NCBI GenBank assembly: GCA_017543905.1
Contig: JAFYFC010000023.1
Coordinates: forward strand, 162,649-226,648
Length of the DNA: 64,000 bases
From: Clostridia bacterium
GTDB taxonomy: Bacteria; Bacillota; Clostridia; Christensenellales; Aristaeellaceae
Direction of reading: 5' to 3'
Made by a program: the position numbers and the translations under genes
Notes under the pieces: model-generated
The model's database searches: none
What the model was told of the DNA's origin: nothing
Seen by the model: the letters and a program-made list of their open reading frames with translations, nothing else
Shown here: positions 24,860 through 34,014 of the stretch, one piece after another
Layout of the letters: each line of letters opens with the position of its first letter
Numbering within the stretch: position 1 is the stretch's first letter

Positions 24860-26752
24860 ATGAGATATATAGGCATTGACATAGGCGACGGCGAAAGCGC
24901 TGTGGCGCTGCTTGAGGAAAACAGCGTTATCGAGCCCGTTATTCAGCCGATAGACGGCGCGGGCAGTATCATATCCGTGGTAGGCATGGCGGGCACCGAG
25001 GTGCGCGTGGGCGAGAAAGCGCTGCTCGACCGCAAGGTGGTGCATCTGCGCAGCCGCTTCAAAAGCCGCTATCTTGACAGCATAGACGCAGAGCGCGACA
25101 TCGAGCGCTTCGCCTTCGGCATCAAAAAGCGTCTTGAGGCCGACGCTCCGGACCTGTTCGGCAAGGAAACCTACGTGACCGTCGGCTGTCCCGCAGGCTG
25201 GCAGCCCAAGGATCGCGAGCGTTACGGAGAGATAATGCGCAAGGCCGGCTTCGACAACGTGCACATCGTTTCAGAATCCCGTGCGGCGTTCTTTTACGCC
25301 AGATACGCACACGGCCTGAACATCGCGCCGGAGCTTCTGAACAAGACTACCCTGGTCGTAGACATAGGCTCCTCCACCACAGACTTCGCATACATAATAA
25401 ACGGCCGCGAAAGCGACATAGGCACGTTCGGAGACGTATCGCTGGGCGGCGGTCTGATCGAGGCGTGCATGCTCGACAAGGCCGTTAAGCGCAGCGCGCA
25501 CAGGCAGGAGCTCGAAAATGCGTTTACGGAATCTCCGTCCTGGAAAAACCGCTGCGAGATAACGGCGCGGCGGCTTAAGGAGCAGTATTTTCTGGACGAG
25601 GAGCGCTGGCAGAGCACGCCCTGCGTAGCCAGCGAAACCGTGTATTACGACGAGCCCGTCAAGCTTCGTTTCGAGCTGAACGAGGACATAATGCGCGAGA
25701 TAATCTCGACTCCGCTTGCTGAGCTCAAGGGCTCCACGTTCTCGGAATGCCTGAGCGATCTTCTACGCCACGCGAACGTATCGACGAAGGACAATCCGCC
25801 GGAGCTGATCATACTTACGGGCGGCGCGTCCCGCATGGCGTTTTTCAGGGAAGCTTGCGCACGCGAATTCCCGCAGGCGCATATAGTCATCTGCCCCGAG
25901 CCCGAGTATTCGATAGCGAAGGGCCTGGCCTACGCGGGACGCGTGGACAAGCGGCTCAGCGACTTTTACGCCGACATCGACGCGTTTTTTGCAAGCGGCG
26001 AAATAATAACGCTCGTGCGCGAATCGATGGAATGGCTCACCCGTCCCCTTGCCAGCGCGCTGTCCGGACGCATACTGAGCGACGTGGTCGCAGGCGTGCT
26101 GGACAGATGGAAGAAGGGCGATCTGATAACCATAGCCGACATGGACGCGCCTATCCTCGAGGGCACGAACGAGCTGCTCCGGCATCTGGACGCGATGCCG
26201 GAGCTCGAGCCGGTAATAAGCGAATGGTGCAGGCGACTGTTTATGAGACTGCAGCCGCGCATAGACGAAATCTGTCATGCGCACAGCGTCGACCGCTCCA
26301 GCATGGAGCTGAACGCCGTGCATTCGCTCGCCGCTCCCGACAGGATGAACATAATGTTCGAAAACCGCATCGCTACCACGCTCACATACGTGATAACCAC
26401 GGGCATTTCAGCCGCGCTGTGCGGCGGCGGCAGCGTCGCGCTGATAGCGGAAGGGCCGCTTGGCCTTATCGCAGGCGCAGTGATCGGCATTATAATCGCG
26501 TTCGTCGGAAAGAAAGCCGTAGACAGCGCGATACGCACGCGTGATCTGCCGCCGCTGATACGCAAAATCAGCGCGGCTTCATTCAAGACCGGTCTTTATT
26601 CCGCGCGGCAGAGAAAAGCGATAGAGGACGAGCTGATCAAGACGATGCAGAAGCCCGAATTCGAGGAGCAGCTTGTAAAGGATATAACGTCTTCGCTTGA
26701 AGGTCAGATAACGAGCATGGCGCGTTCAGTGGAAATGCCGATAATTCAATGA
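24860..26752 (+). CDS. Hsp70-family ATPase with a C-terminal membrane segment
   Basis: 630 residues. The N-terminal 365 form an actin/Hsp70-type ATPase: phosphate-1 loop GIDIGDGES (5-13), phosphate-2 loop VVDIGSSTTDF (166-176) and adenosine motif LTGGASR (319-325). The usual beta-sandwich peptide-binding domain is not evident. Residues about 370-500 are helical, followed by a Gly-rich hydrophobic stretch (about 505-550, with GGGSVALIAEGPLGLIAGAVI) that could form one or two membrane helices, then a charged tail. So this is not DnaK but a divergent, probably membrane-associated relative. It has no gap to the upstream membrane-protein gene, and its end overlaps the convergent ThrE gene by 7 nt. 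Client or process unknown. Confidence 0.85.
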   Translation: MRYIGIDIGDGESAVALLEENSVIEPVIQPIDGAGSIISVVGMAGTEVRVGEKALLDRKVVHLRSRFKSRYLDSIDAERDIERFAFGIKKRLEADAPDLFGKETYVTVGCPAGWQPKDRERYGEIMRKAGFDNVHIVSESRAAFFYARYAHGLNIAPELLNKTTLVVDIGSSTTDFAYIINGRESDIGTFGDVSLGGGLIEACMLDKAVKRSAHRQELENAFTESPSWKNRCEITARRLKEQYFLDEERWQSTPCVASETVYYDEPVKLRFELNEDIMREIISTPLAELKGSTFSECLSDLLRHANVSTKDNPPELIILTGGASRMAFFREACAREFPQAHIVICPEPEYSIAKGLAYAGRVDKRLSDFYADIDAFFASGEIITLVRESMEWLTRPLASALSGRILSDVVAGVLDRWKKGDLITIADMDAPILEGTNELLRHLDAMPELEPVISEWCRRLFMRLQPRIDEICHAHSVDRSSMELNAVHSLAAPDRMNIMFENRIATTLTYVITTGISAALCGGGSVALIAEGPLGLIAGAVIGIIIAFVGKKAVDSAIRTRDLPPLIRKISAASFKTGLYSARQRKAIEDELIKTMQKPEFEEQLVKDITSSLEGQITSMARSVEMPIIQ

Positions 26753-27219
26753 GCTTTCCGGCGCTTGGCAAACAGGCCGAGCGCCTCTTTTATAAACCTG
26801 AACAGCATCGTACCGACGAATATGCCCAGCGCGATCGCGCCTGCTACGCCAAGGGCGTATTTGCCTCTGTCCACAAACTGACGTGTATTGCGTTCGAGCA
26901 GCCCTAAAAACGAATAAAACAGGTAACCGCCCGGTATGAGCGGGATGTTTACCGGAATAATGAACGTCGTCACAGGCGCCTTATGCACGCGCGCCATAAC
27001 CTCGGAATACAGCGTCCCTATGCACGCGGATACGGCGTAGGATAAGTCCTCCCTAAGCCCCAGATGCACCGCAAGCAGATACGCAAGCCAGGTTATAGCG
27101 CCGCCCAGCGCGGTATAGAGCAGCTTTTTTGAGCGCATCCCGAACAGCAGCCCAAAGCCGAGCGAGCCGAGCGCTGCCCAAAGCACGGGCAAAAACCAAA
27201 CGTTCAATAACTCCTTCAA
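26746..27219 (-). CDS. threonine/serine exporter, small subunit (ThrE_2/DUF3815)
   Basis: 157 residues with four or five membrane helices. The GGYLFYSFLGL-like segment after PVNIPLIPG is characteristic of the ThrE C-terminal half (ThrE_2). In Corynebacterium ThrE is one polypeptide; in Firmicutes it is split, and the other half lies 10 nt upstream at 27230-28003. The predicted start is TTG with GGAG about 7-10 nt upstream; I saw no better ATG or GTG. Exports threonine, serine or possibly other small metabolites. Confidence 0.85.
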   Translation of the reverse strand: MKELLNVWFLPVLWAALGSLGFGLLFGMRSKKLLYTALGGAITWLAYLLAVHLGLREDLSYAVSACIGTLYSEVMARVHKAPVTTFIIPVNIPLIPGGYLFYSFLGLLERNTRQFVDRGKYALGVAGAIALGIFVGTMLFRFIKEALGLFAKRRKAH

Positions 27220-27229
27220 CTCTCTGCTC

Positions 27230-28003
27230 CTATACCGCCTTCGTGCCCATCAGCGCGAACATACCGGCCGCGCCGACCGCGATAATTATCGCCAGAAACA
27301 GCGCCTCAGCTAAATGCATAAGCCCCGCCTGAATGTCTCCCGCGATAAAATCGCGAGAGCCGTTCAGCATCTCTATGCCGGGGATAAGCACCATTACGAC
27401 GCCTATTATTACTTTGTCTGCGTCGTAGCCGATGCCGATGCGGGTGAGCGTCACGGCCATGAACGCCGAATACGCAGAGCCGAGCAGATCCACGAACACC
27501 CGGTTCCCGCCCGTACGCTTTATCAGCTGCATTAACCAGTACAGCGTTCCGCCGGTAAACGCGCTGACGGCGGCGTCTGCCGGCCCGCCCGCAAAAAACA
27601 GCGTGAACGCCGCGGAAACAAACGCATAAATGAACGACATCTGCACAGCGGTATACTTTTTAACGTCCGTCGCCTGCTTTATCATTCCTGCAAGCGCTTT
27701 GGGCGCGGGCGTTTCCGCGCATATCCTGCGCGATAAAGCGTTCAGCCGGTCCAGAATCTCGACGTCGGTATCCGTATACTTTATGCGGCGCATGAGCGTG
27801 TATTCGCGGCCTTCGAAGACCGCGTTTGCGATTATGTGCGAGGGCACCGCGTTTATCTGAGCGCCGGCTCCGCCGTAAGCGCTGACTATACGCTTTATCG
27901 TGTCCTCGGTTCTGTATATTTCAGCACCCGCCACGAGCAATATCTTGCCCATGTCGAGCGCCGCGCTCATTACGAGCCCAAAGTCGTTCTGCGTCATTTG
28001 CAT
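27230..28003 (-). CDS. threonine/serine exporter, large subunit (ThrE/DUF1212)
   Basis: 257 residues. The N-terminal soluble part (MGKILLVAGAEIYRTEDTIKRI) is the DUF1212 signature, followed by five or so membrane helices with VMVLIPGIEMLNGSRDFIAGD near the end. It forms one exporter with the small subunit downstream. Starts 3 nt after the SGNH gene stop; a second ATG two codons in is equally possible because neither has a clear ribosome site, which suggests coupling to the gene upstream. Confidence 0.88.
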   Translation of the reverse strand: MQMTQNDFGLVMSAALDMGKILLVAGAEIYRTEDTIKRIVSAYGGAGAQINAVPSHIIANAVFEGREYTLMRRIKYTDTDVEILDRLNALSRRICAETPAPKALAGMIKQATDVKKYTAVQMSFIYAFVSAAFTLFFAGGPADAAVSAFTGGTLYWLMQLIKRTGGNRVFVDLLGSAYSAFMAVTLTRIGIGYDADKVIIGVVMVLIPGIEMLNGSRDFIAGDIQAGLMHLAEALFLAIIIAVGAAGMFALMGTKAV

Positions 28004-28006
28004 CCG

Positions 28007-29059
28007 TCAGACGAGCATTTCCTTGATCACAGGGTATATGTGTTCGGCCATACGGTAAAAACCCAGATCGTTCGGATGCGATCCATCCACTGTGCAGCCG
28101 TCACGCTCCTGTATGCCGAAAAGCGTTTCGCCGTCTATAAAGCGCACGTATTTGTCGCCGTCCGCGACGGCGTTTTCGTATGTACGGCGTATGATCTCCC
28201 TGCGGCGCGCACCCGTGGCCAGGTCCTTGTCTATATCCGGCTTTGAAATCATTATTACGGGAAGCTTGGGCTGCGCCGCTCTTATTATTCTGAAGAAGCG
28301 CTCGTGCGTTTTTTCGAGGTGCTCAGGATTCGGCGCGTTGTGATCGTAATCGTACACGAACACGCTCATATTGAGACCTGCTATATAACGCGCCATATCG
28401 TCCTCGCCCTTCGCGTTGCCTGAAAAGCCGAGGTTTATATGGTCGCTGTCCAGCTTGCGCGAGATAAAGCCCTGATAGCTGTTACCGGGCCGCGAAGCGC
28501 AGCCGCCCTGAGTTATCGACGAACCGTAATACACTACCGGAACGTCGTGCATGTACGCACGGGGAGGCAGTATTTCCGCATCCTCGTCAGTGCCGATGAG
28601 CAGATTCTTTATGCCGTTGTACAGCGGGAGGTTTATTTCTATCGCGTTTTGCCGTCCGTCGAGTACCGCCATGCCCTCGAACCAGCCGCCGTCGTCGTTC
28701 GCGGGACGGATTATCGCTTTGAACACTCCGTTTACGTACACGTCCGCGCCCGCGGAGCCGGTGACCGGCATATGCGTCATCGAGCCGGAATTCCGGCTTT
28801 CTGCGCGCACGGCCAGACGTTTTGAATTCGTAATGAAGCGCACCCGTCCGCCAGCTGTATGGAACGAGAGCCCTCTGACCCCCTCCGAGCAGACAGGCAG
28901 CACTTCCAGCGGCAGACGGCAGAAGGTTTCGTCCTTATGCACGGCAAGACCGCGTATTTCAAGGGGAGCATCGTGAATGCTGCGCCAGATCAGACCTTCG
29001 TGTTCGAACACGCTACCTTCGAGAAAATTTTTATCCACGCTCGTAATATCGTATTTCAT
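28007..29059 (-). CDS. SGNH/GDSL hydrolase with N-terminal beta domain
   Basis: 350 residues. An N-terminal beta-sandwich (about 1-165) precedes an SGNH domain with GSSITQGG (nucleophile Ser180), the GFSGNA block, an Asn/Asp segment (YDYDHNAPN) and DGSHPNDLG carrying the catalytic Asp and His. The layout matches carbohydrate esterases that remove acetyl groups from sugars. No signal peptide is seen, so probably intracellular. CGGAGGAATT lies before the ATG. It is downstream of ftsZ and upstream of the ThrE pair on the same strand. Confidence 0.87.
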   Translation of the reverse strand: MKYDITSVDKNFLEGSVFEHEGLIWRSIHDAPLEIRGLAVHKDETFCRLPLEVLPVCSEGVRGLSFHTAGGRVRFITNSKRLAVRAESRNSGSMTHMPVTGSAGADVYVNGVFKAIIRPANDDGGWFEGMAVLDGRQNAIEINLPLYNGIKNLLIGTDEDAEILPPRAYMHDVPVVYYGSSITQGGCASRPGNSYQGFISRKLDSDHINLGFSGNAKGEDDMARYIAGLNMSVFVYDYDHNAPNPEHLEKTHERFFRIIRAAQPKLPVIMISKPDIDKDLATGARRREIIRRTYENAVADGDKYVRFIDGETLFGIQERDGCTVDGSHPNDLGFYRMAEHIYPVIKEMLV

Positions 29060-29084
29060 AAGTAATTCCTCCGAATTGTTTTAA

Positions 29085-29107
29085 GGCACTTCCGCTCAGG
29101 AAGTGCC
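29085..29107 (-). terminator. hairpin between ftsZ and the SGNH gene
   Basis: Perfect 9-bp stem GGCACTTCC/GGAAGTGCC with a 5-nt loop just past the ftsZ stop. On the minus strand TTAAAACAATT follows, a weak T-run, so termination may be partial. Confidence 0.5.
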
Positions 29108-29117
29108 CCTTAAACCT

Positions 29118-30419
29118 TTATTCGTCGTCGTCCTCGACCGCACGCTTCATGAAGCTGGGCTTGTCCGGCGTCATTCCGCGGCGCGGACGTTTTTCGACGA
29201 ACGCACCTTTGCTGTCGTATGAGGAGGAAGCCGGAACCCGCCGCGGGGGTACGTGAGTATCGGCTGCGGGACGGCGCACAGGCGCCTTTACCGCATTGCC
29301 TTCACGCGGCTTGACCGGCGCTTCGCCTGCCGGACGCAGCTTGCGCACGGGCTTTTTCTCTTCCTCGCCGTCAAACAGCGGCGGAACGCTCACCTTGCCC
29401 TCGGGCTTAGCCTCCGGGTTATGAGGCTTATGCGGAGCGCCTGCGGCGGGTCTGCCGGTATAAGCAGCCTTTTCAAAGCCGGTCGCAATTACGGTTATGC
29501 GCACTTCGTCGGACAGGTTTTCGTCTATGCCTGCGCCGAATATAATGTTCGCTTCGGGGTCTGCCGCCTGCTGGATGATCTGAGCGGCTTCGTTTACCTC
29601 AAGCAGCGTTATGTCTTCGGAACCGGTTACGTTTATAAGCACCGCGCGCGCACCGTCTATCGAGGTTTCGAGCATGGGGCTGGAAATCGCGGCCTTGGCC
29701 GCCTCCACGAGGCGGTTTTCTCCGCTTGCGCTGCCGATGCCCATATGCGCCATGCCGCGCGAAGCCATGACCGTGCGCACGTCCGCAAAGTCGAGGTTTA
29801 TCATCGCGGGCAGCGCGATCAAATCGCTTATACCCTGTATGCCCTGCCTGAGAGTATCGTCCGCAATGCGGAACGCGTCCGCCATGCTGGTAGCCTTGTT
29901 TACGACCTGCAGCAGCCTGTCGTTCGGCACGACCACAAGCGTATCGACGCTCGTTTTAAGCTCGCTGATGCCTTTTTCGGCGTTGCGCATGCGCTGACGA
30001 CCTTCAAACAGGAAGGGCTTGGAAACGACGCCGATAGTAAGTATGCCCTGGTCGCGCGCTATCTCAGCGATGACAGGCGCCGCGCCCGTGCCGGTGCCGC
30101 CGCCCATGCCGCAGGTGATGAATATGAGGTCTGCGCCGTTCATAAGCTGCGCCAGCTCCTCACGGCTTTCTTCCGCCGCGCGCTTGCCGATATCGGGATT
30201 CGCGCCCGCGCCCAGACCTTTTGTAAGCTTCTCGCCTATCTGCACCTTCGTCGGGGATTTGGAAAGCGCCAACGCCTGCTTATCCGTATTTACGGCGATA
30301 AACTCAACGCCGCGCAGACCGTTTTCGACCATGCGGTTGACCGCGTTCGTTCCGGCGCCGCCCACGCCAATAACCTTTATGGTTGCAAAATTGGTTGTTT
30401 CAAATTCGTAATCCAGCAC
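29118..30419 (-). CDS. ftsZ: cell division protein FtsZ
   Basis: 433-residue tubulin-like GTPase that forms the division ring. [13 protein letters not shown] (18-30) and the tubulin signature GMGGGTGTG (104-112) bind GTP; the T7-loop NLDFADV is near 207-213. After the core (to about 315) comes a basic, Pro-rich linker with several RR/KR pairs, and a C-terminal conserved peptide resembling PSFMKRA that would bind FtsA, followed by an unusual acidic end (EDDDE). The start is GTG with GGGGGAT upstream. It follows ftsA by 19 nt. Confidence 0.98.
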   Translation of the reverse strand: MLDYEFETTNFATIKVIGVGGAGTNAVNRMVENGLRGVEFIAVNTDKQALALSKSPTKVQIGEKLTKGLGAGANPDIGKRAAEESREELAQLMNGADLIFITCGMGGGTGTGAAPVIAEIARDQGILTIGVVSKPFLFEGRQRMRNAEKGISELKTSVDTLVVVPNDRLLQVVNKATSMADAFRIADDTLRQGIQGISDLIALPAMINLDFADVRTVMASRGMAHMGIGSASGENRLVEAAKAAISSPMLETSIDGARAVLINVTGSEDITLLEVNEAAQIIQQAADPEANIIFGAGIDENLSDEVRITVIATGFEKAAYTGRPAAGAPHKPHNPEAKPEGKVSVPPLFDGEEEKKPVRKLRPAGEAPVKPREGNAVKAPVRRPAADTHVPPRRVPASSSYDSKGAFVEKRPRRGMTPDKPSFMKRAVEDDDE

Positions 30420-30438
30420 AAGGCATCCCCCTCGTCAA

Positions 30439-31653
30439 CTAATTAATATTTCTGCCAAACAGTCCTTTAAATGTATCCGCAACCCTCATAGGCAAGGTCT
30501 CCTGTTCGTCGAACCTTTGTTCTATAGAGTCAAAGATCAAATCCACCAAACCCAGCACCGAGGTATACTCGGGGCTGCCGAGCTTGTTCGAGCTTGCGCT
30601 CGCGACCTCGACCTTGCGATCGAGGTATTTTTCGAGATAATCGGCACCGCCGCGCATCAGCGCGATACCGCCGCCGGTCAGATAGACTCTGCTTCTCGGC
30701 ATAAGGTGCACGCGCGCTTCTTCTTCGGTAAGCTTTATCAGACGGCAGATTTTCTCAAGTGCTACGCTTACCATACTGCATACGAGCTCCGCCTTATACT
30801 GTATGCGGCGTCCGTCCTTGTCGCGGCTTACAGGCGGCTTGATCATGTCCTTGACGTCGTCAGAGATCACCGCGCTGCGCTTTAAAAGCTCCGCTTCGTC
30901 ATACCTGACGTCGAGCTCGTCCGCAAGATACTCCGTAATATCGTTTCCCCCGCAGGGCAAGACCGCATGATAAACCATACAATCGCCCCGCAAAACCGAG
31001 AACTCGGTATTATACATCCCGCTGTCTATGAAAATACAGCTCTGATCTCTATCCGTCGGCTTTGTAAGCAGCAGCTGTTCGCCCAGTGACGGCGACAGAA
31101 AACCGTTTATCGTTATGCCCACGTGCCCCATAAGCTCGCGCATATCGTCCACGAAATCGGCCGATACGGTTATAAAGGATATGCAGGCGCTCAGAAAGTC
31201 GCCCTTGCGTCCGGTGGGGTCCATGCTTTTAACGCCGCCGTCCACCTTGTACCACGCAGGCGAACGGTGGATCACCATGTCCTCGCTGTCCTTGAAGGAG
31301 TATACCTCCGCGGCTATATCCTCTACAGCCTGTATGTCCGCGAGGCTGACTCTTCCGTCCTCAGATTTTATAGGAGTTTCCGCCTCGGCGGTCACCACGT
31401 GTATAAATTCGCAAGGTACGCCTATGTATATATCCTTTATCGGCTGTCCGGCATCGCTCTGAGCCGCAATGATCGAGTTATATACTGCTTTGCTCAGGTT
31501 TTCCCAATCGTTCCAGTCTCCGGACGAGTATCCCGCATAATCGACTTTTCCGCAGCTTATGATATCGCAGTGGTTATTTCTGCTTCCGCTCTGCGCTATA
31601 ACGGTAACTATTTTCGAGGTGCCAAACTCGATAGCCGCTATGCGTGTTTTCAT
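30439..31653 (-). CDS. ftsA: cell division protein FtsA (divergent)
   Basis: 404-residue actin-family protein. IAAIEFGTSKIVTVIAQ at the N-terminus is the phosphate-1 motif, IFIDSGMYNTEFSV the phosphate-2 motif, and VYLTGGGIAL the adenosine motif. The C-terminal ADTFKGLFGR fits the amphipathic helix that anchors FtsA to the membrane. The sequence is clearly divergent from Bacillus FtsA, but the position immediately before ftsZ and this terminal helix support the call. It tethers FtsZ filaments to the membrane. It has its own promoter at 31707-31735. Confidence 0.9.
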   Translation of the reverse strand: MKTRIAAIEFGTSKIVTVIAQSGSRNNHCDIISCGKVDYAGYSSGDWNDWENLSKAVYNSIIAAQSDAGQPIKDIYIGVPCEFIHVVTAEAETPIKSEDGRVSLADIQAVEDIAAEVYSFKDSEDMVIHRSPAWYKVDGGVKSMDPTGRKGDFLSACISFITVSADFVDDMRELMGHVGITINGFLSPSLGEQLLLTKPTDRDQSCIFIDSGMYNTEFSVLRGDCMVYHAVLPCGGNDITEYLADELDVRYDEAELLKRSAVISDDVKDMIKPPVSRDKDGRRIQYKAELVCSMVSVALEKICRLIKLTEEEARVHLMPRSRVYLTGGGIALMRGGADYLEKYLDRKVEVASASSNKLGSPEYTSVLGLVDLIFDSIEQRFDEQETLPMRVADTFKGLFGRNIN

Positions 31654-31706
31654 CGATACTATCTCCCGCTACGTACTGCACTGCGTATTCCCGTTCATGT
31701 GATCAT

Positions 31707-31735
31707 ATTATACAATACTGCAACCAATTTGTAAA
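31707..31735 (-). promoter_or_regulatory. ftsA-ftsZ promoter
   Basis: Minus-strand TTTACA (31730-31735), 17-nt spacer, TATAAT (31707-31712), in the 127-nt gap between ftsQ and ftsA. The leader is about 45 nt. Confidence 0.75.
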
Positions 31736-31780
31736 TATATTTTTGGTGAATATTTCAAAAGTATTTCAATTCTTTTTATA

Positions 31781-32572
31781 TTACATTCCGGTGATCGCGT
31801 AGTTGTCTTCAGCGTCGGGTTCGAAGTATACGTTTCCGTTTACCGCCTCTATATGTCCCCCGGTTCTCCCTGTCTTTAGCACCTCACGGGCGGCGAGCAG
31901 GTCCTTAAGTACGTCGAAGCGCATATTTATCCTGACCGGAACTCCTGAAGAGGACTTTAGTGAAACGTACCTGTCGTCGAGCATGGTAAAGCTCAGATAC
32001 GTACTTTCAAGCGCGTTGTCCCGGATGACAGAGGCAACCTTCAGCGCATCCGTCAGCTTCTGTTCGGAGGATTCGACAACTGCGGAGCTGCCGGGATTCA
32101 CGTATCTGAGCGCAAGCCCCTGCACCAGTATCGTCCCGTCCGCCTGAGAGTAGGATTTGGCTCTGCCCAGCACATAGCCCTCGCTGTCGAGCGTCACGTA
32201 TTCCCCCGCCATCGATACCGTTAACAGCGGCTTGCGCGCGGATATCACAAGCCGTACACGGGAGCGTCCGACCTTGACGATATCGTCGCACACGAAGTAT
32301 CCGCTCGCGTCGACGCTACTCTGAGCGCTTGCTTTCCATTCGTCCAGAGAGGAGATTTTTTTATTGTCCAGCACGCCGGATATACGAATAAACGCGTTGT
32401 CGTCGTAGCCCTGCTTGACAGCGGCGGTTTTCGCGTCAGCTGTGTATTTCACCTCGGCCGATTTGACGTCGGGATTGACGAGCTTTACAAAAATCAGTAC
32501 CGCAAGCAGCGCTGCGACCGCACAGAGCAAAAGCGCGGCCGGTGTGAGGGTTTTTGTTTTTTTCGCGGCCAT
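31781..32572 (-). CDS. ftsQ: cell division protein FtsQ/DivIB-like
   Basis: 263 residues: short basic N-terminus, one membrane helix (about 11-32), then an extracytoplasmic region with a POTRA-like start (VKSAEVKYTADA) and the DivIB-type VTLDSEGYVLG segment near 125-140. It stabilises the FtsL/FtsB complex of the divisome. The start is placed at the ATG with GGAGGT 9 nt upstream; another in-frame start 18 nt earlier would include that ribosome site. An intrinsic terminator separates it from murD. Confidence 0.82.
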   Translation of the reverse strand: MAAKKTKTLTPAALLLCAVAALLAVLIFVKLVNPDVKSAEVKYTADAKTAAVKQGYDDNAFIRISGVLDNKKISSLDEWKASAQSSVDASGYFVCDDIVKVGRSRVRLVISARKPLLTVSMAGEYVTLDSEGYVLGRAKSYSQADGTILVQGLALRYVNPGSSAVVESSEQKLTDALKVASVIRDNALESTYLSFTMLDDRYVSLKSSSGVPVRINMRFDVLKDLLAAREVLKTGRTGGHIEAVNGNVYFEPDAEDNYAITGM

Positions 32573-32597
32573 AAACGTATAACCTCCCATAATGAGA

Positions 32598-32627
32598 TAA
32601 AAATCGACAACCGCTCGGGTCGTCGAT
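32598..32627 (-). terminator. intrinsic terminator/attenuator between murD and ftsQ
   Basis: On the minus strand ATCGACGACC and GGTTGTCGAT form a 10-bp stem (one G-U) with a CGAGC loop, followed by TTTTTAT. It lies within the cell-division cluster, 21 nt after the murD stop. Confidence 0.8.
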
Positions 32628-32647
32628 ATTTAGGTTTGTTCGTAAAT

Positions 32648-34003
32648 TTACATTTTATTTACAATGCGCTTGAATTCCTCGCCCCTGTGCTCAAAATCCC
32701 TGAACATATCGAAGCTCGCACACGCGGGAGACAGCAGCACGTTTCCGCCTGCAGGGGCATGCTCTTTTGCGCAGTATATCGCTTTTTCAAAATCGTGCCC
32801 TGCGTATTCAAACGCAGTAAAGCCTTCTTTTTTAAGCGCTTCGCCTATCTTTTCACCCGTATCGCCCAGCAGCACGGCAAACATGACGTTTGATTTAAGC
32901 ATAGTGCGTGCCATAAGCGAATAGTCCGAGTTTTTTTCAGATCCGCCGAGCAGTATGACAGTGGGCGACTTCATGCATTCTATCGCCTTTATCGTGGAAT
33001 CGGGATTCGTGCCCTTGGAATCGTTTATATAAGTCACGCCGCCGACTGTGCGCACGCTTTCGATACGGTGCTCCACACCCAGGAAGGTTCTGAGCGCGTG
33101 CGCGACGGTGTCCGCCTCTATACCCGCGCAAAGCGCGCCGCACGCAGCGGCGAGCGCGTTTTCAAGGTTATGCGCGCCCGGGATCAGAATCTCGTTTATA
33201 TCGATTATATCGCGCTCGCCGTGTTTTCCGGCAAAGCGCATACGCCCGTTTTTGACGAATGTGCCGTGCGGTGGAAGCGCTTTACGCGAAAAAAAGTATG
33301 TATCGCAGTGTGCGCGCGCAGCCATATCGCGGGTTATGGGATCGTCGTAATTGAACACAGCTGCGTCACAGGCGCTTTGATTCATGAATATGCGTTCCTT
33401 GATGCGCGCATAGTTTTCCATGGTTTTATGGCGGTTAAGGTGATCCTCTGTAAGATTCAGCATAAGCGAAACGTCAGGTCTGAACGTGTCGATCGTTTCA
33501 AGCTGGAACGAGGACAGCTCGCACACCGTAACGCTGTCGTCGTCGGTTTCCGCCGCGTGCGCGCTGTAGGGCTCGCCGATATTGCCCACGACCTTTGTGT
33601 CCCTGCCCGACAGCTTGAATATTTCGCCGAGCAGCGTGGTGGTGGTGGTTTTGCCGTTAGTGCCCGTGACGCCTACAAGATAGCCCCTGGAAAGCCTGTA
33701 GGCCAATTCGATCTCGCTGATTACGCGTATTCCCTTAGACCGCGCGTACACCGCAGACGGATGATCCGCAGGTATGCCGGGGCTTATCACTACGGTATCG
33801 ATGTCGTCAAGCAGCGCGTCGGGCTTTTCGCCAAGCCGTCTGTCGATTGGCAGGGCGTCGAGAGTATGGATATCGTCTCCGAGCTCGGCTTCGGTTTTAA
33901 GATCATTGATGCGCACAAATATTCCTTTGCCGCACAGAAGCTTTGCGGCAGCGACGCCGCTTTTGGCCATGCCCCATATAAGCACGCGCTTCATTTCGTC
34001 CAT
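32648..34003 (-). CDS. murD: UDP-N-acetylmuramoylalanine--D-glutamate ligase
   Basis: Cytoplasmic Mur ligase that adds D-Glu to UDP-MurNAc-L-Ala. The N-terminal UDP-binding fold starts KRVLIWGMAKSGVAAAKLL, the ATP loop is GVTGTNGKTTTTTL, and YINDSKGTNPDST is the C-terminal domain signature. Start choice: the ATG at 34003 has GTGAGGT 9 nt upstream, and the same GTGAGGTTTGA element precedes mraY; a GTG at 34018 overlaps the mraY stop, and an ATG at 33994 is also possible. Length (451 residues) is normal. ftsW and murG, which usually follow, are absent. Confidence 0.96.
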   Translation of the reverse strand: MDEMKRVLIWGMAKSGVAAAKLLCGKGIFVRINDLKTEAELGDDIHTLDALPIDRRLGEKPDALLDDIDTVVISPGIPADHPSAVYARSKGIRVISEIELAYRLSRGYLVGVTGTNGKTTTTTLLGEIFKLSGRDTKVVGNIGEPYSAHAAETDDDSVTVCELSSFQLETIDTFRPDVSLMLNLTEDHLNRHKTMENYARIKERIFMNQSACDAAVFNYDDPITRDMAARAHCDTYFFSRKALPPHGTFVKNGRMRFAGKHGERDIIDINEILIPGAHNLENALAAACGALCAGIEADTVAHALRTFLGVEHRIESVRTVGGVTYINDSKGTNPDSTIKAIECMKSPTVILLGGSEKNSDYSLMARTMLKSNVMFAVLLGDTGEKIGEALKKEGFTAFEYAGHDFEKAIYCAKEHAPAGGNVLLSPACASFDMFRDFEHRGEEFKRIVNKM

Positions 34004-34014
34004 CCTGTCAAACC

